NCBI GenBank assembly: GCA_023253615.1
Contig: JALRFZ010000055.1
Location: 1-6,091 of the forward strand
Direction: 5' to 3'
DNA from: Verrucomicrobiales bacterium
Lineage (GTDB): Bacteria; Verrucomicrobiota; Verrucomicrobiia; Verrucomicrobiales; DEV007
Length of the DNA stretch: 6,091 bases
Positions 5,740-6,091 of this stretch are shown here, piece after piece. The number at the start of each line of letters is the position of its first letter. Within the stretch, counting starts at the first letter, position 1. The position numbers and the translations under genes are program-made. The notes under the pieces were generated by a model that saw nothing but the letters and a program-made list of their open reading frames with translations, was not told the DNA's origin and did no database searches.

Positions 5740-5745
5740 CTCCTC
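5740..5745 (-). promoter_or_regulatory. Strong Shine-Dalgarno (GAGGAG) for the gene starting at 5734
   Basis: On the minus strand AGAGGAG is followed by ACGGC and then ATG, leaving five bases between GAGGAG and the start codon. This fixes the start of the 444-residue exported protein. It stands out because none of the other starts in the window has a comparable site. Confidence 0.7.
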
Positions 5746-5808
5746 TAGCCCGCGATCATCGGGGATTGCGAGGAAAAGGTGTGGGAACCGTCGGCCCCGG
5801 AAATGTGG

Positions 5809-5826
5809 CTGCGACTTCAGTCGCAG
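5809..5826. repeat. Perfect hairpin CTGCGAC-TTCA-GTCGCAG
   Basis: Seven-base arms flank a TTCA tetraloop. I recall similar 'GCGACTTCAGTCGC' hairpins scattered between genes in Verrucomicrobiota, where they behave as REP-like elements, but that is memory and not a search. It is not followed by a T-run on either strand, so a terminator is unlikely. Confidence 0.55.
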
Positions 5827-5875
5827 GGCAGGTGCAAGAGTGCGCCCCCTCCGATCGCGCCAGCGTCCGGGAGCT

Positions 5876-5891
5876 CCGGCATCCCTGCCGG
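5876..5891. repeat. Perfect hairpin CCGGCA-TCCC-TGCCGG
   Basis: Six-base arms flank a TCCC loop, overlapping the palindrome GGAGCTCC (5870-5877) by two bases. The minus-strand reading, GCCGGCAGGGATGCCGG, has the form of palindromic intergenic repeats that I recall from this phylum. It belongs to the same cluster as the hairpin 50 bases to its left. Confidence 0.5.
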
Positions 5892-6030
5892 CTTCGCTTC
5901 GCAAGGCCGAGAGAGGTCTTTGGTCCTTGGCCGAAATCGCGGTGGCGTAGGGCGGAATGGCATTTCGCCGGTGGGACGGCAGCGACGGGGACGTCACCAG
6001 TGCCAGCCGGAAAACCCCGCACGCGCCGGA

Positions 6031-6043
6031 GCGCCTTTGGCGC
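6031..6043. repeat. Perfect hairpin GCGCC-TTT-GGCGC
   Basis: Five-base arms flank a TTT loop, ending 11 bases before the ATG at 6055. It could be a REP-like unit at the end of the cluster or a structure in the leader of the truncated ORF. It is short enough that chance cannot be excluded in GC-rich DNA. Confidence 0.4.
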
Positions 6044-6054
6044 GGTAAAAGGTC

Positions 6055-6091
6055 ATGTTCTACGAACGCACCGGGACACCGCCGTGGCGAC
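6055..6091 (+). CDS. Start of an unidentified ORF cut by the right edge
   Basis: Only twelve codons are visible (MFYERTGTPPWR), too few to identify a family. The ATG is preceded by GGTAAAAGGTC, a weak Shine-Dalgarno at a short distance. Its place beside REP-like hairpins makes a REP-associated tyrosine transposase one possible identity, but nothing in the visible residues demonstrates it. It could equally be a non-coding open frame. Confidence 0.3.
   Translation, partial: MFYERTGTPPWR

Larger units (their letters stand above)
5735..6054. other. 320-base non-coding stretch with hairpin-forming repeats
   Basis: No reading frame here gives a convincing protein on either strand; the open frames are proline/arginine-rich and compositionally typical of non-coding GC-rich DNA. 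The stretch holds the upstream region of the exported-protein gene, where I could not identify a clear -35/-10 pair. It then contains at least three perfect short inverted repeats (listed separately), the 8-base palindrome GGAGCTCC (5870-5877) and a tandem TTCGCTTCGC. This density of dyads suggests a decayed REP/BIME-like intergenic cluster. Confidence 0.5.

Noticed and set aside
3311..5950. A plus-strand frame of 879 codons open through cmk, dcd and the exported-protein gene
   Set aside because: It is antisense or out of frame to three well-supported genes, is low-complexity (Arg/Gly/Pro/His-rich) and shows no conserved motif; long open shadow frames are expected in GC-rich DNA.
5584..6022. 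Minus-strand open frames in the right-hand intergenic stretch
   Set aside because: They are Arg/Pro/Ser-rich, cross the hairpin repeats and lack any recognisable domain or good start.
1..6091. CRISPR array, tRNA/rRNA gene, intact IS element, defence or toxin-antitoxin system
   Set aside because: I saw no regularly spaced repeats, cloverleaf-like stretch, transposase motifs, terminal inverted repeats with target duplications, or paired small genes. The genes present are housekeeping or single exported proteins.

Overview
The window is a GC-rich, ordinary bacterial chromosome segment, most likely from the Verrucomicrobiota (a Luteolibacter/Haloferula-like lineage). That placement is an inference. 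It rests on the base composition, on a Dcd protein of the LEGKSS / HATAGKGDVGFCN type that I remember from Bacteroidota and Verrucomicrobiota, on the near absence of Shine-Dalgarno sequences, and on several exported proteins of unknown function. No marker gene proves it.

Layout from left to right. Positions 1-998 (minus) hold most of a Tat-exported beta-propeller (NHL-like) protein whose C-terminus runs off the left edge. Divergent from it, 1158-2432 (plus) encodes a Sec-exported protein with one c-type heme motif (CMNCH). A symmetric, bidirectional terminator at 2433-2467 separates this gene from a convergent small exported rhodanese (2503-2898, minus). Upstream of the rhodanese, on the same strand, lies cytidylate kinase cmk (3095-3742). 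cmk is divergent from dcd, dCTP deaminase (3867-4403, plus). dcd ends tail to tail, with overlapping stop codons, against a large exported protein of unknown function (4400-5734, minus). The stretch 5735-6054 has no convincing gene and contains several short perfect hairpins resembling decayed REP elements. An open reading frame beginning at 6055 is cut by the right edge.

How the genes fit together. cmk and dcd form a divergent pair in pyrimidine nucleotide metabolism: CMP/dCMP phosphorylation, and dCTP deamination toward dUTP/dUMP and then dTMP. The other four substantial genes all carry export signals (one Tat, three Sec) and look like independent periplasmic or surface proteins rather than one operon. 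I found no CRISPR array, RNA gene, intact insertion sequence, toxin-antitoxin pair or defence system. The window does not support a claim of a new multi-gene system. The best leads are a 15-nt dyad filling the spacer of a candidate dcd promoter, a G-free leader before the rhodanese, the REP-like hairpin cluster next to a truncated ORF, and the two uncharacterised exported proteins.
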